Below are positions 44,716-55,058 of a stretch of DNA of 64,000 nucleotides, one piece after another. The position numbers were made by a program, and so were the translations under genes. Below the pieces are notes generated by a model, which was not told the origin of the DNA, did not search any database, and worked only from the letters and a program-made list of their open reading frames with translations. How positions within the stretch are numbered: the stretch's first letter is position 1; every line of letters begins with the position of its first letter. Source of the stretch: Porphyrobacter sp. CACIAM 03H1 (GTDB lineage Bacteria; Pseudomonadota; Alphaproteobacteria; Sphingomonadales; Sphingomonadaceae); NCBI RefSeq assembly GCF_002215495.1, contig NZ_CP021378.1, forward strand, positions 580,417 to 644,416. The letters are read 5' to 3'.

Positions 44716-45726
44716 TTCCGCCTCGAGCCGCGCCTGTTCGGCCGCGGCCGCCTCGGCGGCGGCACGTTCGGCGGCAGCGGCAGCCTCGGCCTCGGCGGCG
44801 ATCCGGGCAGCTTCGGCGGCGGCGGCTTCCTCGGCCTCGCGGCGGGCCTGTTCCTCGGCGGCAAGGCGGGCCGCTTCTTCGGCTTCCTTGCGGGCCTTCT
44901 CCTCGGCCTCGGCCTTCGCTTTCGCTTCTGCTTCGCGGCGGGCCTTCTCCTCGGCGGCGCGACGCGCCTTTTCCTCGGCCGCGGCCTTCGCGCGCGCTTC
45001 GGCTTCCGCCTTGGCCTTCGCCTTGGCTTCGGCCCTTGCGCGGGCTTCGGCTTCCTTCTTCAGCCGGGCTTCCTCGGCAGCCCGGGCCTTGGCTTCGGCC
45101 TCGGCTTTCGCGCGGGCCTCGGCGATGCGGCGCGCCTCCTCCTCGGCGCGGGCGCGCTCGGCGGCTTCGGCCGCCTCGGCCTCGCGGCGCGCGCGTTCCT
45201 CGACCTCGCGGCGGGCCTTTTCCTCGGCTTCCGCGCGCGCCTTGGCTTCCTTTCGCGCCTGAGCCTCGGCAGCAGCCTTCGCGCGCGCTTCCGCTTCGGC
45301 GCGGGCGCGTGCCTCGGCCTCTGCCTGCTTCCTTGCGCGGGCCTCGGCGGCGGCTTTCTCGCGTGCCTCGCGCTCGGCGCGGGCGCGTGCTTCGGCCTCG
45401 GCCTTCTCCCGGGCGCGGGCTTCCCTCAGGGCGCGCGAGCGTTCCTCGGCCTCGGCCTTGGCACGGGCGAGGCTCTCGGCCTTCTCGCGCGCGGCGGCCT
45501 CGGCGCGGGCCTTGGCGGCGGCGCGGGCGGCATCGCGCGGGTTGACCGCCGGCGCGCCGGCATCGGGCTCGGGGTCGATCAGCCGGAGCGCGCTTTTCCA
45601 GACGCGCGCCGACCCGCCCGCTCCGGCCTTCAGGCCGGTGCCGCCGTCCCCGCGCCCAGCGGCTTCTTCCGCAGCGCGTAGATCACGACAATCAATCCAG
45701 TCAGGATAAGCGGTATGGTCAGCCAT
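44716..45726 (-). other. Open Ala/Glu/Lys/Arg-rich extension upstream of MidA
   Basis: For 337 codons the MidA frame stays open. About 300 of these encode [14 protein letters not shown] repeats with Lys and Arg spaced as in TolA domain II or a single alpha-helix. No ATG, GTG or TTG occurs in this frame between the lgt stop (45630) and 44715; the only upstream start, ATG 45726, lies 97 bases inside lgt. So the segment is either an extension with a deeply overlapping start, an untranslated repeat expansion, or uses a non-standard start. Confidence 0.5.
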
Positions 45727-46535
45727 TGGCCCATCGATAGCCCTGTCCGGGCGGCAAAGTCAGCCAGTTGTTGATCCGGCTCGCGGAAAAATTCGTTGAC
45801 GAAGCGGGCAATTCCCATGCCGAGCGTGAACACGCCCGCCAGCAGGCCCGGGCGATAGCGGGCGCGGGTGAACCAGAACAGAACCATCATGATGACCAGC
45901 ATCGCAAGCCCCTCGAGCCCGGCCTGGTAGAGCTGGCTGGGATGGCGCGGCAGTTCTGCGGGATCGCTCGGGAAGATCATCGCCCACGGCACGTCGGTCG
46001 GCCCGCGGCCGTAGAGCTCGCCGTTGATGAAGTTCGCCAGCCGCCCGAGCAGCATCCCCATCGGCACCCCGACGCTCACGTAATCGACCACGCGGATGAA
46101 GTTGAGCCTGCCCTGCCACGACACCCACGCCATCGCCACGGTCACGCCGATCAGGCCGCCGTGGAAGCTCATCCCCCCGTCCCACAGGCGCAGCAGCTTC
46201 CACGAGATGAATCCGTCGCCCGAGAAATCGGTGAAGGCCGAGGGGATTCCGGTGTCGCCCCCGGTGTAGAACAGCGCATAGCCCAGGCGCCCGCCGAGGA
46301 TCACGCCGAGCGTGCAGTAGAAGAACAGGTCGTCGGCATGGCGCTGCGCCATCGGTGCGCCGGGGGCCTTGAGCATCTTCGAGGTGTGCCAATAGGCGAA
46401 GATCACCCCGAAGAGATAGGCGAGCGAGTAGAACCGCAGGGTGAAGAACCCCAGCTCGATGCCGGGCTTCAGACCCAGATCGGTCCAGTAGATCGGATCG
46501 GCAGCGGCGCCGCTTGCGGCAAGTAGTGACAGCAC
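45630..46535 (-). CDS. lgt: Prolipoprotein diacylglyceryl transferase
   Basis: Lgt attaches diacylglycerol to the lipobox cysteine of prolipoproteins at the inner membrane. The 301-residue protein has seven transmembrane segments. The signature [21 protein letters not shown] [18 protein letters not shown] is present, as are [12 protein letters not shown] and [16 protein letters not shown] 46535 gives the usual length. It lies upstream of the MidA gene, as in many alphaproteobacteria, with the two probably co-transcribed. Confidence 0.96.
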   Translation of the reverse strand: MLSLLAASGAAADPIYWTDLGLKPGIELGFFTLRFYSLAYLFGVIFAYWHTSKMLKAPGAPMAQRHADDLFFYCTLGVILGGRLGYALFYTGGDTGIPSAFTDFSGDGFISWKLLRLWDGGMSFHGGLIGVTVAMAWVSWQGRLNFIRVVDYVSVGVPMGMLLGRLANFINGELYGRGPTDVPWAMIFPSDPAELPRHPSQLYQAGLEGLAMLVIMMVLFWFTRARYRPGLLAGVFTLGMGIARFVNEFFREPDQQLADFAARTGLSMGQWLTIPLILTGLIVVIYALRKKPLGAGTAAPA

Positions 46536-46729
46536 GGGGCGAACCTCTTATTGCAATGATATGCCGTAACGGTGGTCCCGAAACGGCCCCGGTCGCGCTG
46601 GCGCTTCTGGCACAGCATCCGGGGCAGGGGAAGGGGCACGGGATCGCCAGAACGGAATGGGACAGGCATTCGGGACGGGTCGCACCCCGGTCCCGGACGC
46701 CGCAACAACGAGAGAGAGGAAACACCGCA

Positions 46730-48445
<1,716 letters not shown>

Positions 48446-48466
48446 GCGTGACGTGAGCCCGTCGTC

Positions 48467-51226
48467 ATGAGTCCCCGCCGCGTCCCCGGCCAGCGCGCGA
48501 TCATCGACCGGCGCGCGCTGGCCGAGGAAATCGCCTCGCTCCACGAGGCAGGCGGGGACCGCGCGCGCGGCGCGATCGTCGCCGCGCTGCGCATGGCTCT
48601 GGACGAGGGCCGCGCGGAGCTGGCACGGCGGCTCGAGGAAACGCCCTCGGCGGGGCACGATGTCACCGCCGGCTTCAGCTTCCTGATGGACCAGCTGCTG
48701 CGGGTGATTCACGATCACGTCACCGCGCATCTCTACCCCGTCCCCAATCGCACCCAGGCCGAACGCCTCGCGATCCTCGCGGTGGGGGGCTACGGGCGCG
48801 CCGAGATGGCGCCCCATTCCGATGTCGACATCGCCTTCATCACCCCGATGCGCCGCGCCCCGTGGTGCGAGCAGGTGATCGAGGCGATGCTCTACCTGCT
48901 GTGGGATCTCGGCCTGAAGGTCGGCCATTCGAGCCGGACCGTCTCCGACACGATCCGCATGGCGCGGGAGGACCTGACGATCCGCACCGCGCTGCTCGAA
49001 AGCCGGTTGGTGTGGGGCGAACAGGCGCTCTACGACGAGCTGCGCGCGCGCTTCTGGAACGAGGTCGCCAAGGGCTCCGAGCGCCAGTTCCTGACCCTCA
49101 AGCTCGCCGAGCGCGATGCGCGCCACAAGCGCATGGGCGACAGCCGCTATGTCGTCGAGCCCAACGTCAAGGAGGGCAAGGGCGGCCTGCGCGATCTCCA
49201 GACGCTCTACTGGATCGGCAAGTATGTCCACCGCGTCGACAATGCCGCCGAGCTGGTCGATGTCGGCGTGCTGACGCAGAGCGAATATCGCAGCTTCCGC
49301 CGGGCCGAGGCCTTCCTGCTCGCGGCGCGCTGCCACATGCACCTGATCACCGATCGCGCCGAGGACCGGCTGACCTTCGACCTCCAGCGGCAGGTGGCCG
49401 AGCGGATGCTGTTCGCCGACCGCCCCGGCAAGAGCGCGGTCGAGCGGTTCATGCAGTACTACTTCCTCCAGGTGAAACGCGTCGGCAGCCTGACGGGCGT
49501 GTTCCTCGCCCACCTCGACGAGGAATTCGCGCGCAAGCGCCCGCGCACCGGCTTTTTCGCCGGCTGGACCCAGCGCCCCCGCCAGTTCAAGGGCTACACG
49601 GTCGAGGGCGGGCGTCTGCGTGCGCCCGGCGACGAGTGGTTCCGGCAGGATCCGGTGCGGTTGATCGAGGTGTTCCAGCTGGCCGAGGCCGAGGGGCTGG
49701 AAATCCACCCCGAAACCATGCGCCAGGCGGGGCGCGACGCCAAGCTGATCGACGGCAAGCTGCGCCGCGACAAGCGCGCCAACGCGCTGTTCCTCGACCT
49801 GCTGGCCGGCCGCAAGGACCCCGAAACGGCGCTCCGCTGGATGAACGAGGCGGGCGTGTTCGGCCGCTTCGTGCCCGACTTCGGCCGGGTCAACGCGCAG
49901 ATGCAGTTCGACATGTACCACCACTACACCGTCGACGAGCACACCATCCGCGCCATCGGGCTACTCTCGCAGATCGAGCGCGGGCTGCTGGTCGCCGACC
50001 ACCCGCGCGCTACCCGCGAATTTCCCAAGCTCGCCTCGCGCCGCGCGCTCTATGTCGCGGTGCTGCTGCACGATATCGCCAAGGGGCGCGGGGGCGACCA
50101 TTCGGTGCTCGGCGCCGACGTCGCGCACCGGCTGTGCCCGCGCTTCGGGCTCGACGAGAAGGAGACCGATCTCGTCGCCTGGCTGGTGCTCCACCACCTG
50201 CTGATGAGCCGCACCGCGCAGAAGCGCGATCTCACCGACCCCAAGACCATCGAGGATTTCGTCGCCGAGGTGCAGAGCCTCGAGCGCCTGAGGAATCTCG
50301 CGATCCTCACCGCGGTCGATATCCGCGCGGTGGGGCCGGGGACGTGGAACAGCTGGAAGGGCCAGCTTCTGGGCGAGCTCTACGATGCCGCACAGGAACG
50401 CCTGCGCCTCGGCCACAAGGGCACCGGGCGCAAGCAGCGGGTCGCGGCCAAGAAGGATGCGGTGGCGCGGCTGCTGGAGGATCAGGACCACCTCGTCGAT
50501 TCCGTCGGCGCGCTGCTCGGCGATGCCTACTGGATCGCCGAGCCCGAGGACATCATCGCCAGCAACCTCGTGCAATACGACGCCGCCGTGGCGAGCGAGG
50601 ATCACCTCTCGATCCATTGCGAGGTCGACGAGACGCGCGGTGCGACCCGCGTCAGCGTCATCGCCGCCGACCACCCCGGGCTGTTCTACCGCATGGCAGG
50701 CGGCATCCACCTCGCCGGCGCCAACATCATCGACGCGCGCATCCACACCGCGCGCAGCGGCTATGCGGTCGACAACTTCCTGGTGCAGGATCACAACGCG
50801 CGCCCCTTCCGCGAGGCGGGCCAGATGGCGCGCATCGAAAAGGGCATCCGCGACGCGCTGCTCGCCAAGGTCGAACTGGTGCCCAAGCTGGCGGCAAGGC
50901 CGCTTGCGCACTCGCGCGCCAAGGCTTTCGACGTCGCCCCGCGGGTCGGGTTCGACAACGATGCCTCGAACCACTTCACCGTTATCGAGGTGACCGCGCG
51001 CGACCGTCCGGCGCTGCTCAACCGGCTGGCCCACGCGCTCTACAAGGCCAACCTCATCGTCCATTCGGCGCACATCACCGCCTATGGCGAGGCGGCGGCG
51101 GACACCTTCTACGTGACCGATCTCACCGCTGCGAAGGTGAAGGCACCCGATCGCCTCGCCGAGATCGAGGCGGCGCTGCTCGCCGCCGCGAGCGACCAGC
51201 GCCAGGAGCAGCTCGAACAGGCCTGA
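48467..51226 (+). CDS. glnD: Bifunctional uridylyltransferase/uridylyl-removing enzyme
   Basis: GlnD modifies and demodifies PII protein according to glutamine level, the primary nitrogen sensor. The nucleotidyltransferase domain has GGYGRAEMAPHSDVDIAF; the HD domain follows with VLLHDIAKGRGGDHS; the end has two ACT repeats, TRVSVIAADHPGLFYRMAGG and FTVIEVTARDRPALLNRLAHAL. At 919 residues it is normal for alphaproteobacteria. It follows the acyl-CoA synthetase after 21 bases. Confidence 0.96.
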   Translation: MSPRRVPGQRAIIDRRALAEEIASLHEAGGDRARGAIVAALRMALDEGRAELARRLEETPSAGHDVTAGFSFLMDQLLRVIHDHVTAHLYPVPNRTQAERLAILAVGGYGRAEMAPHSDVDIAFITPMRRAPWCEQVIEAMLYLLWDLGLKVGHSSRTVSDTIRMAREDLTIRTALLESRLVWGEQALYDELRARFWNEVAKGSERQFLTLKLAERDARHKRMGDSRYVVEPNVKEGKGGLRDLQTLYWIGKYVHRVDNAAELVDVGVLTQSEYRSFRRAEAFLLAARCHMHLITDRAEDRLTFDLQRQVAERMLFADRPGKSAVERFMQYYFLQVKRVGSLTGVFLAHLDEEFARKRPRTGFFAGWTQRPRQFKGYTVEGGRLRAPGDEWFRQDPVRLIEVFQLAEAEGLEIHPETMRQAGRDAKLIDGKLRRDKRANALFLDLLAGRKDPETALRWMNEAGVFGRFVPDFGRVNAQMQFDMYHHYTVDEHTIRAIGLLSQIERGLLVADHPRATREFPKLASRRALYVAVLLHDIAKGRGGDHSVLGADVAHRLCPRFGLDEKETDLVAWLVLHHLLMSRTAQKRDLTDPKTIEDFVAEVQSLERLRNLAILTAVDIRAVGPGTWNSWKGQLLGELYDAAQERLRLGHKGTGRKQRVAAKKDAVARLLEDQDHLVDSVGALLGDAYWIAEPEDIIASNLVQYDAAVASEDHLSIHCEVDETRGATRVSVIAADHPGLFYRMAGGIHLAGANIIDARIHTARSGYAVDNFLVQDHNARPFREAGQMARIEKGIRDALLAKVELVPKLAARPLAHSRAKAFDVAPRVGFDNDASNHFTVIEVTARDRPALLNRLAHALYKANLIVHSAHITAYGEAAADTFYVTDLTAAKVKAPDRLAEIEAALLAAASDQRQEQLEQA

Positions 51227-51338
51227 GCGGGCGCCGTCATCGGGGCGGGATGGCTCTCCGTCGAAGGAGTGCCGAGATAGGTTGCAATTGCGTGACTCTT
51301 TGTTATTCGGCGCGCCTCAACTCAGGGAGAGTTATAAC

Positions 51339-53672
51339 ATGACTACCGCTACCCCCATGCGGAGCCCCCTCCGGCTCGGCAAGCTGGCACTCATGCTCGG
51401 CACCGCGACGCTGGCCCCCTTCGCCGCCGCGGCGCAGGATGCCGAGGAACCCGCTGCCCAAGAGCGCACCAACTCGCTCGACGCGATCAACGAGATCCTC
51501 GTCACCGGTACCAAGACCAAGGATGCCGAGAACGTGCAGGACGTGCCGCTGGCCGTGACCGCGTTCAACGCCGGCACGCTCGAGGCCTTCAAGATCCGTG
51601 ACATTTCGGGCCTCTCGTTCCAGGCTCCGACCGTCAGCCTCGACCAGGTCGGCACCAGCCGCGGCACCGCGAACTTCACGGTCCGCGGCCTCGGCATCAA
51701 CTCCTCGATCCCCTCGATCGACCCGACCGTCGGCGTGTTCGTCGACGGCGTGTACCTCGGCATCAACGGCGGCGTCGTGTTCGACCTGTTCGACCTCGAC
51801 AGCGTTGAAATCCTGCGCGGTCCGCAGGGCGTGCTGTTCGGCCGCAACGTGACCGGCGGTGCGGTGGTGATCAACACCGGCAACCCGACCGAGGACTTCC
51901 GCGGCAAGTTCCGTGCGGCGGTCGACGGCCCGGTCGATGGCGGCCGCGGCGGCGCCAACTACACGGTCAGCGGCGTGCTCAGCGGCCCGATCGTCGAAGA
52001 CGTGCTGCTGTTCAAGGTCGGCGCCTACTACAACAAGGACGAAGGCTATTTCCGCAACCTGTTCGACAATTCGAACCACGGCGCGGCGGAAACCAAGATC
52101 CTGCGCGGCGCGCTCGAAGCGCGTCTGGGCGGCCTTACCCTGCTCGGCAAGCTCGACTACTTCGAGAGCGACGGCGACGGCCCCTCGGGCCAGAACCGCG
52201 CCTTCTTCGACCGCAACTCGTTCGATTTCTCGATCGACGAGCCGGGCGCCTATGCCAACGAGATCTGGACCGGCTCGCTCACCGCGACCGTCGACATCGG
52301 CCCCGGCACGCTCACCAACGTGTTCGGCTGGCGCAAGTATGACGCCACCACCAACGGCGACATCGACGCGACCCCGCGCTTCCTGTTCCACTCGAACACC
52401 GAAACCGCGCAGGAGCAGTATTCGAACGAAATCCGCTACGCGATGTCGTTCGACAGCCTCGACCTGACGCTGGGCGGCTTCTGGTTCGAACAGGATCTCG
52501 CCTACACCGAAGTGCGCACCCTGCGCCGCGATCTTCCGCCCGCGCTGCAGCCCCCCCGCTTCTTCGGCGGCGGCCGCCAGAACCACGAGGTGATCGGCCT
52601 GTTCGCGAACGCCCAGTGGGAATTCGTCGACAACCTGTCGCTGATCGCGGGCATCCGCTGGAACCAGGAAACCAAGGACGCCGGAGTGACCTATATCACG
52701 CCGCGCGCGCCCTGTTCCTTCATCACCGCGCCGCTCTGCCCGACCGGCACCCGGCCGTTCAACCCGGCGACCGAGACCAACGGCTTCACCGACCGCGTTC
52801 GGTTCCGCAACGTCTCGCCCAAGCTCGGCCTGCAGTATGAATTCGACGCCGGCCAGGTCTACGGGCACTGGAGCCGCGGCTTCCGTTCGGGCGGCTACAA
52901 CTTCCGCATCACCAACGTCCCGGTGTTCAACCGCGCCTTCCTCGCGACCGGCTCGCTCGGCTTCGACGAAGAGCAGGTCGACAATTACGAACTGGGCGGC
53001 AAGTTCCAGACCGCGGACGGCAGCTTCACGATCAACGTCGCGGGCTATGTCACCAAGGTCGGCAACATGCAGCGCGAGGTGAACCTCGCCGATCCGGGCG
53101 CGGGCGTGGTGCAGAACATCCTCAACACCGCCGATGCCACCATCACCGGCTTCGAGGCCGAGGCGCGCATGCGCGTGTCGGATTCGCTCGCCTTCACCGC
53201 CAACATCGGGATCATCGATGCGGGCTATGACCGCGTGCTGTTCGACATCTCGGGCGACGGCGTCATCAGCGATGCCGACCTCGACCTGAGCCTGCCGCGC
53301 GTTCCCCCGATCACGGTGGGTGCGGGCCTGATCCACGACTGGGATCTGGGCAGCAGCAACATCCTGACCCGCGTGAACTACCAGTATCGCGACAAGGCGG
53401 CCTACACCGACGACAACCTCGGCTGGCTGAACGACCTCAGCAACCTGGAAGCCAACATCACCTGGAACACCCCGATCGACGGCCTGTCGCTGTCGCTCTA
53501 CGGGCGCAACCTGCTCGACCAGGTCCAGGAAGGCGGCGACACCCAGGTGCCCTTCGGCGGCCCGAACTCGAGCGGCCAGCGCATCCCGTTCGGCGCGCGC
53601 CCGCAGGCCGGCACCTTCTCGCCGCTGATGCGCGGCCGGAACGTCGGCATCGAGGCGATGTTCGAGTTCTAA
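51339..53672 (+). CDS. TonB-dependent outer-membrane receptor
   Basis: A 777-residue TonB-dependent receptor. A signal peptide ends around AAAAQ; a TonB-box-like ILVTGTK follows; the plug has VRGLGINSSIPSIDPTVGVFVDGVYLG and VEILRGPQGVLFGRNVTGG. The barrel ends IEAMFEF with the C-terminal Phe used in outer-membrane assembly. ATG 51339 has AGGGAGAG upstream; in-frame upstream codons do not look like a leader. A possible promoter TTGCAA-16-TATTCG starts at 51282. Substrate unknown; no operon partner. Confidence 0.93.
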   Translation: MTTATPMRSPLRLGKLALMLGTATLAPFAAAAQDAEEPAAQERTNSLDAINEILVTGTKTKDAENVQDVPLAVTAFNAGTLEAFKIRDISGLSFQAPTVSLDQVGTSRGTANFTVRGLGINSSIPSIDPTVGVFVDGVYLGINGGVVFDLFDLDSVEILRGPQGVLFGRNVTGGAVVINTGNPTEDFRGKFRAAVDGPVDGGRGGANYTVSGVLSGPIVEDVLLFKVGAYYNKDEGYFRNLFDNSNHGAAETKILRGALEARLGGLTLLGKLDYFESDGDGPSGQNRAFFDRNSFDFSIDEPGAYANEIWTGSLTATVDIGPGTLTNVFGWRKYDATTNGDIDATPRFLFHSNTETAQEQYSNEIRYAMSFDSLDLTLGGFWFEQDLAYTEVRTLRRDLPPALQPPRFFGGGRQNHEVIGLFANAQWEFVDNLSLIAGIRWNQETKDAGVTYITPRAPCSFITAPLCPTGTRPFNPATETNGFTDRVRFRNVSPKLGLQYEFDAGQVYGHWSRGFRSGGYNFRITNVPVFNRAFLATGSLGFDEEQVDNYELGGKFQTADGSFTINVAGYVTKVGNMQREVNLADPGAGVVQNILNTADATITGFEAEARMRVSDSLAFTANIGIIDAGYDRVLFDISGDGVISDADLDLSLPRVPPITVGAGLIHDWDLGSSNILTRVNYQYRDKAAYTDDNLGWLNDLSNLEANITWNTPIDGLSLSLYGRNLLDQVQEGGDTQVPFGGPNSSGQRIPFGARPQAGTFSPLMRGRNVGIEAMFEF

Positions 53673-53698
53673 GGCTTAGCCTTGGACAAGGAAAAGAG

Positions 53699-53727
53699 GG
53701 CGCTCCGGCAACGGGGCGCCTTTTTTT
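53699..53727 (+). terminator. Rho-independent terminator of TonB receptor gene
   Basis: GGCGCTCCG (53699-53707) pairs with CGGGGCGCC (53712-53720), with one G-U pair, around loop GCAA. Seven T follow (53721-53727). Clear stem and T-run. Confidence 0.85.
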
Positions 53728-53735
53728 GTGCTGGT

Positions 53736-54401
53736 CTAGCCGCGCGGCCCGAACAGCGCCGTGCCGACCCGAACGTGGGTCGCACCCAGCATCACCGCAG
53801 TCTCGTAATCCCCGCTCATGCCCATGCTGAGACCGGTCACGCCATTGTCGGCGGCCAGCTTGGCCAGCAGCGCGAAGAAGGGCGCGGCCTCGGTGTCGGC
53901 GGGGGGAATGCACATCAGCCCGGCAAGCGGGATGCCCGTCGCACGCACCTGCGCGAGAAAGCCGGGCAGCTCCGCAATCGGGCAGCCGCCCTTCTGCGGC
54001 TCGTCGCCGATATTGACCTGCACGAAGCACGGCACGTGCCGCCCGGCCTTGTCCATCGCCTTCGCGAGCGCCGCCAGCAAGCTCGGGCGGTCGAGCGAGT
54101 GAATATAGTCGAACAGGGCCACGGCTTCTTCCGCCTTGTTCGATTGCAGCTGGCCGATGAGGTGCAGCTCGATGTCGGGATGGGCCGCTTTCAATGCGGG
54201 CCATTTGCCCTCAGCCTCCTGCACCCGGTTCTCGCCGAACACGCGCTGGCCGGCGTCGATCAGCGGCTGGATCGCCTTGGCCTGATGGGTCTTGCTCACC
54301 GCGATGAGCGTGACCGAGGAGGCCTCGCGGCGGGCGGGCTTGCACATCCGCGCAATGTTGGCGCGGACTTCGGCGAGGCGGGAGGCTGCTGCGTTTTCCA
54401 T
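53736..54401 (-). CDS. yggS: YggS-family PLP homeostasis protein
   Basis: A 221-residue PLP-binding protein of the YggS/PROSC family, which keeps pyridoxal phosphate at safe levels. Lys37 in AVSKTH is the PLP lysine; FGENRVQEAEGKW, LHLIGQLQSNKA and SMGMSGDYETAVMLGATHVRVGTALFG are the family hallmarks. Divergent from the thiE-like gene, 22 bases apart, so the promoter region is very short. Confidence 0.93.
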   Translation of the reverse strand: MENAAASRLAEVRANIARMCKPARREASSVTLIAVSKTHQAKAIQPLIDAGQRVFGENRVQEAEGKWPALKAAHPDIELHLIGQLQSNKAEEAVALFDYIHSLDRPSLLAALAKAMDKAGRHVPCFVQVNIGDEPQKGGCPIAELPGFLAQVRATGIPLAGLMCIPPADTEAAPFFALLAKLAADNGVTGLSMGMSGDYETAVMLGATHVRVGTALFGPRG

Positions 54402-54423
54402 CGGGGCGCTCTATAGCGGGTGC

Positions 54424-54960
54424 GTGCCCCGCGCAAAGACCCTCCCCGCCCTGTGGCTGATCTCCGACGCGAGGAACGATGCGTTGCTGGAGCGGGCCCT
54501 CGCCGCGCTGCCGCGCGGCTCGGGGTTGATCTACCGGCACTATCATCTGGACGGGCCGGAGCGCCTCGCGCGATTCCGCGCGCTGCGGCGGGCGGCGCGG
54601 GCGCGGGGGCACCGGATCGTGCTCGCGGATTCGGCCCTCACCGCGCGCGAGTGGGGGGCGGACGGGATCTATGGCGCGCCCCGAGCGCTGTCGCCGCGCC
54701 GTCGCGGCCTGATTCACCTCGCCACCGCGCACGACATGGCCGAACTGGGACTCGCAGCGCGGCTGGGTGCCGATGCTGCGCTGCTCTCGCCGGTCTTCCC
54801 GACCCGATCGCACCCGGGCGGCGGGGTGCTCGGCGCGGTGCGCTTCCGCCTGCTGGCGAAGGCGGCGGGGCTGCCGGTGATCGCGCTCGGCGGCATGACC
54901 CGGCACCGCGCCCGCGCCTTGCGCTGGACGCGCTGGGCGGCGATCGACGGGTTGAGCTGA
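54424..54960 (+). CDS. ThiE/TenI-like thiamine phosphate synthase family protein
   Basis: A 178-residue TIM-barrel protein. It has GADGIYGAP and LLSPVFPTRSHPGGGVLG, reminiscent of ThiE, and ends VIALGGMTRHRARAL. Key residues of ThiE that hold the pyrophosphate and the pyrimidine are only partly recognisable, and the N-terminal LRDK-like motif is absent. A degenerate or TenI-like function is possible. GTG 54424 is the likely start since no in-frame ATG occurs near. It precedes ftsK, 98 bases away. Confidence 0.65.
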   Translation: MPRAKTLPALWLISDARNDALLERALAALPRGSGLIYRHYHLDGPERLARFRALRRAARARGHRIVLADSALTAREWGADGIYGAPRALSPRRRGLIHLATAHDMAELGLAARLGADAALLSPVFPTRSHPGGGVLGAVRFRLLAKAAGLPVIALGGMTRHRARALRWTRWAAIDGLS

Positions 54961-55058
54961 CCTCCCGCGGGGCACGCGCGACCACGCGGTTCATCGCTCT
55001 TTCCTTGACCGGAGTCCGCGCAGGATTCATGATGTGTTCCGCACAGGAGACTCCCCCC

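Noticed and set aside
43579..45681. Plus-strand 700-codon open frame opposite MidA
   Set aside because: It consists of Gly/Leu/Phe/Arg repeats mirroring the Ala/Glu-rich minus-strand frame and overlaps MidA; high GC keeps antisense frames open.
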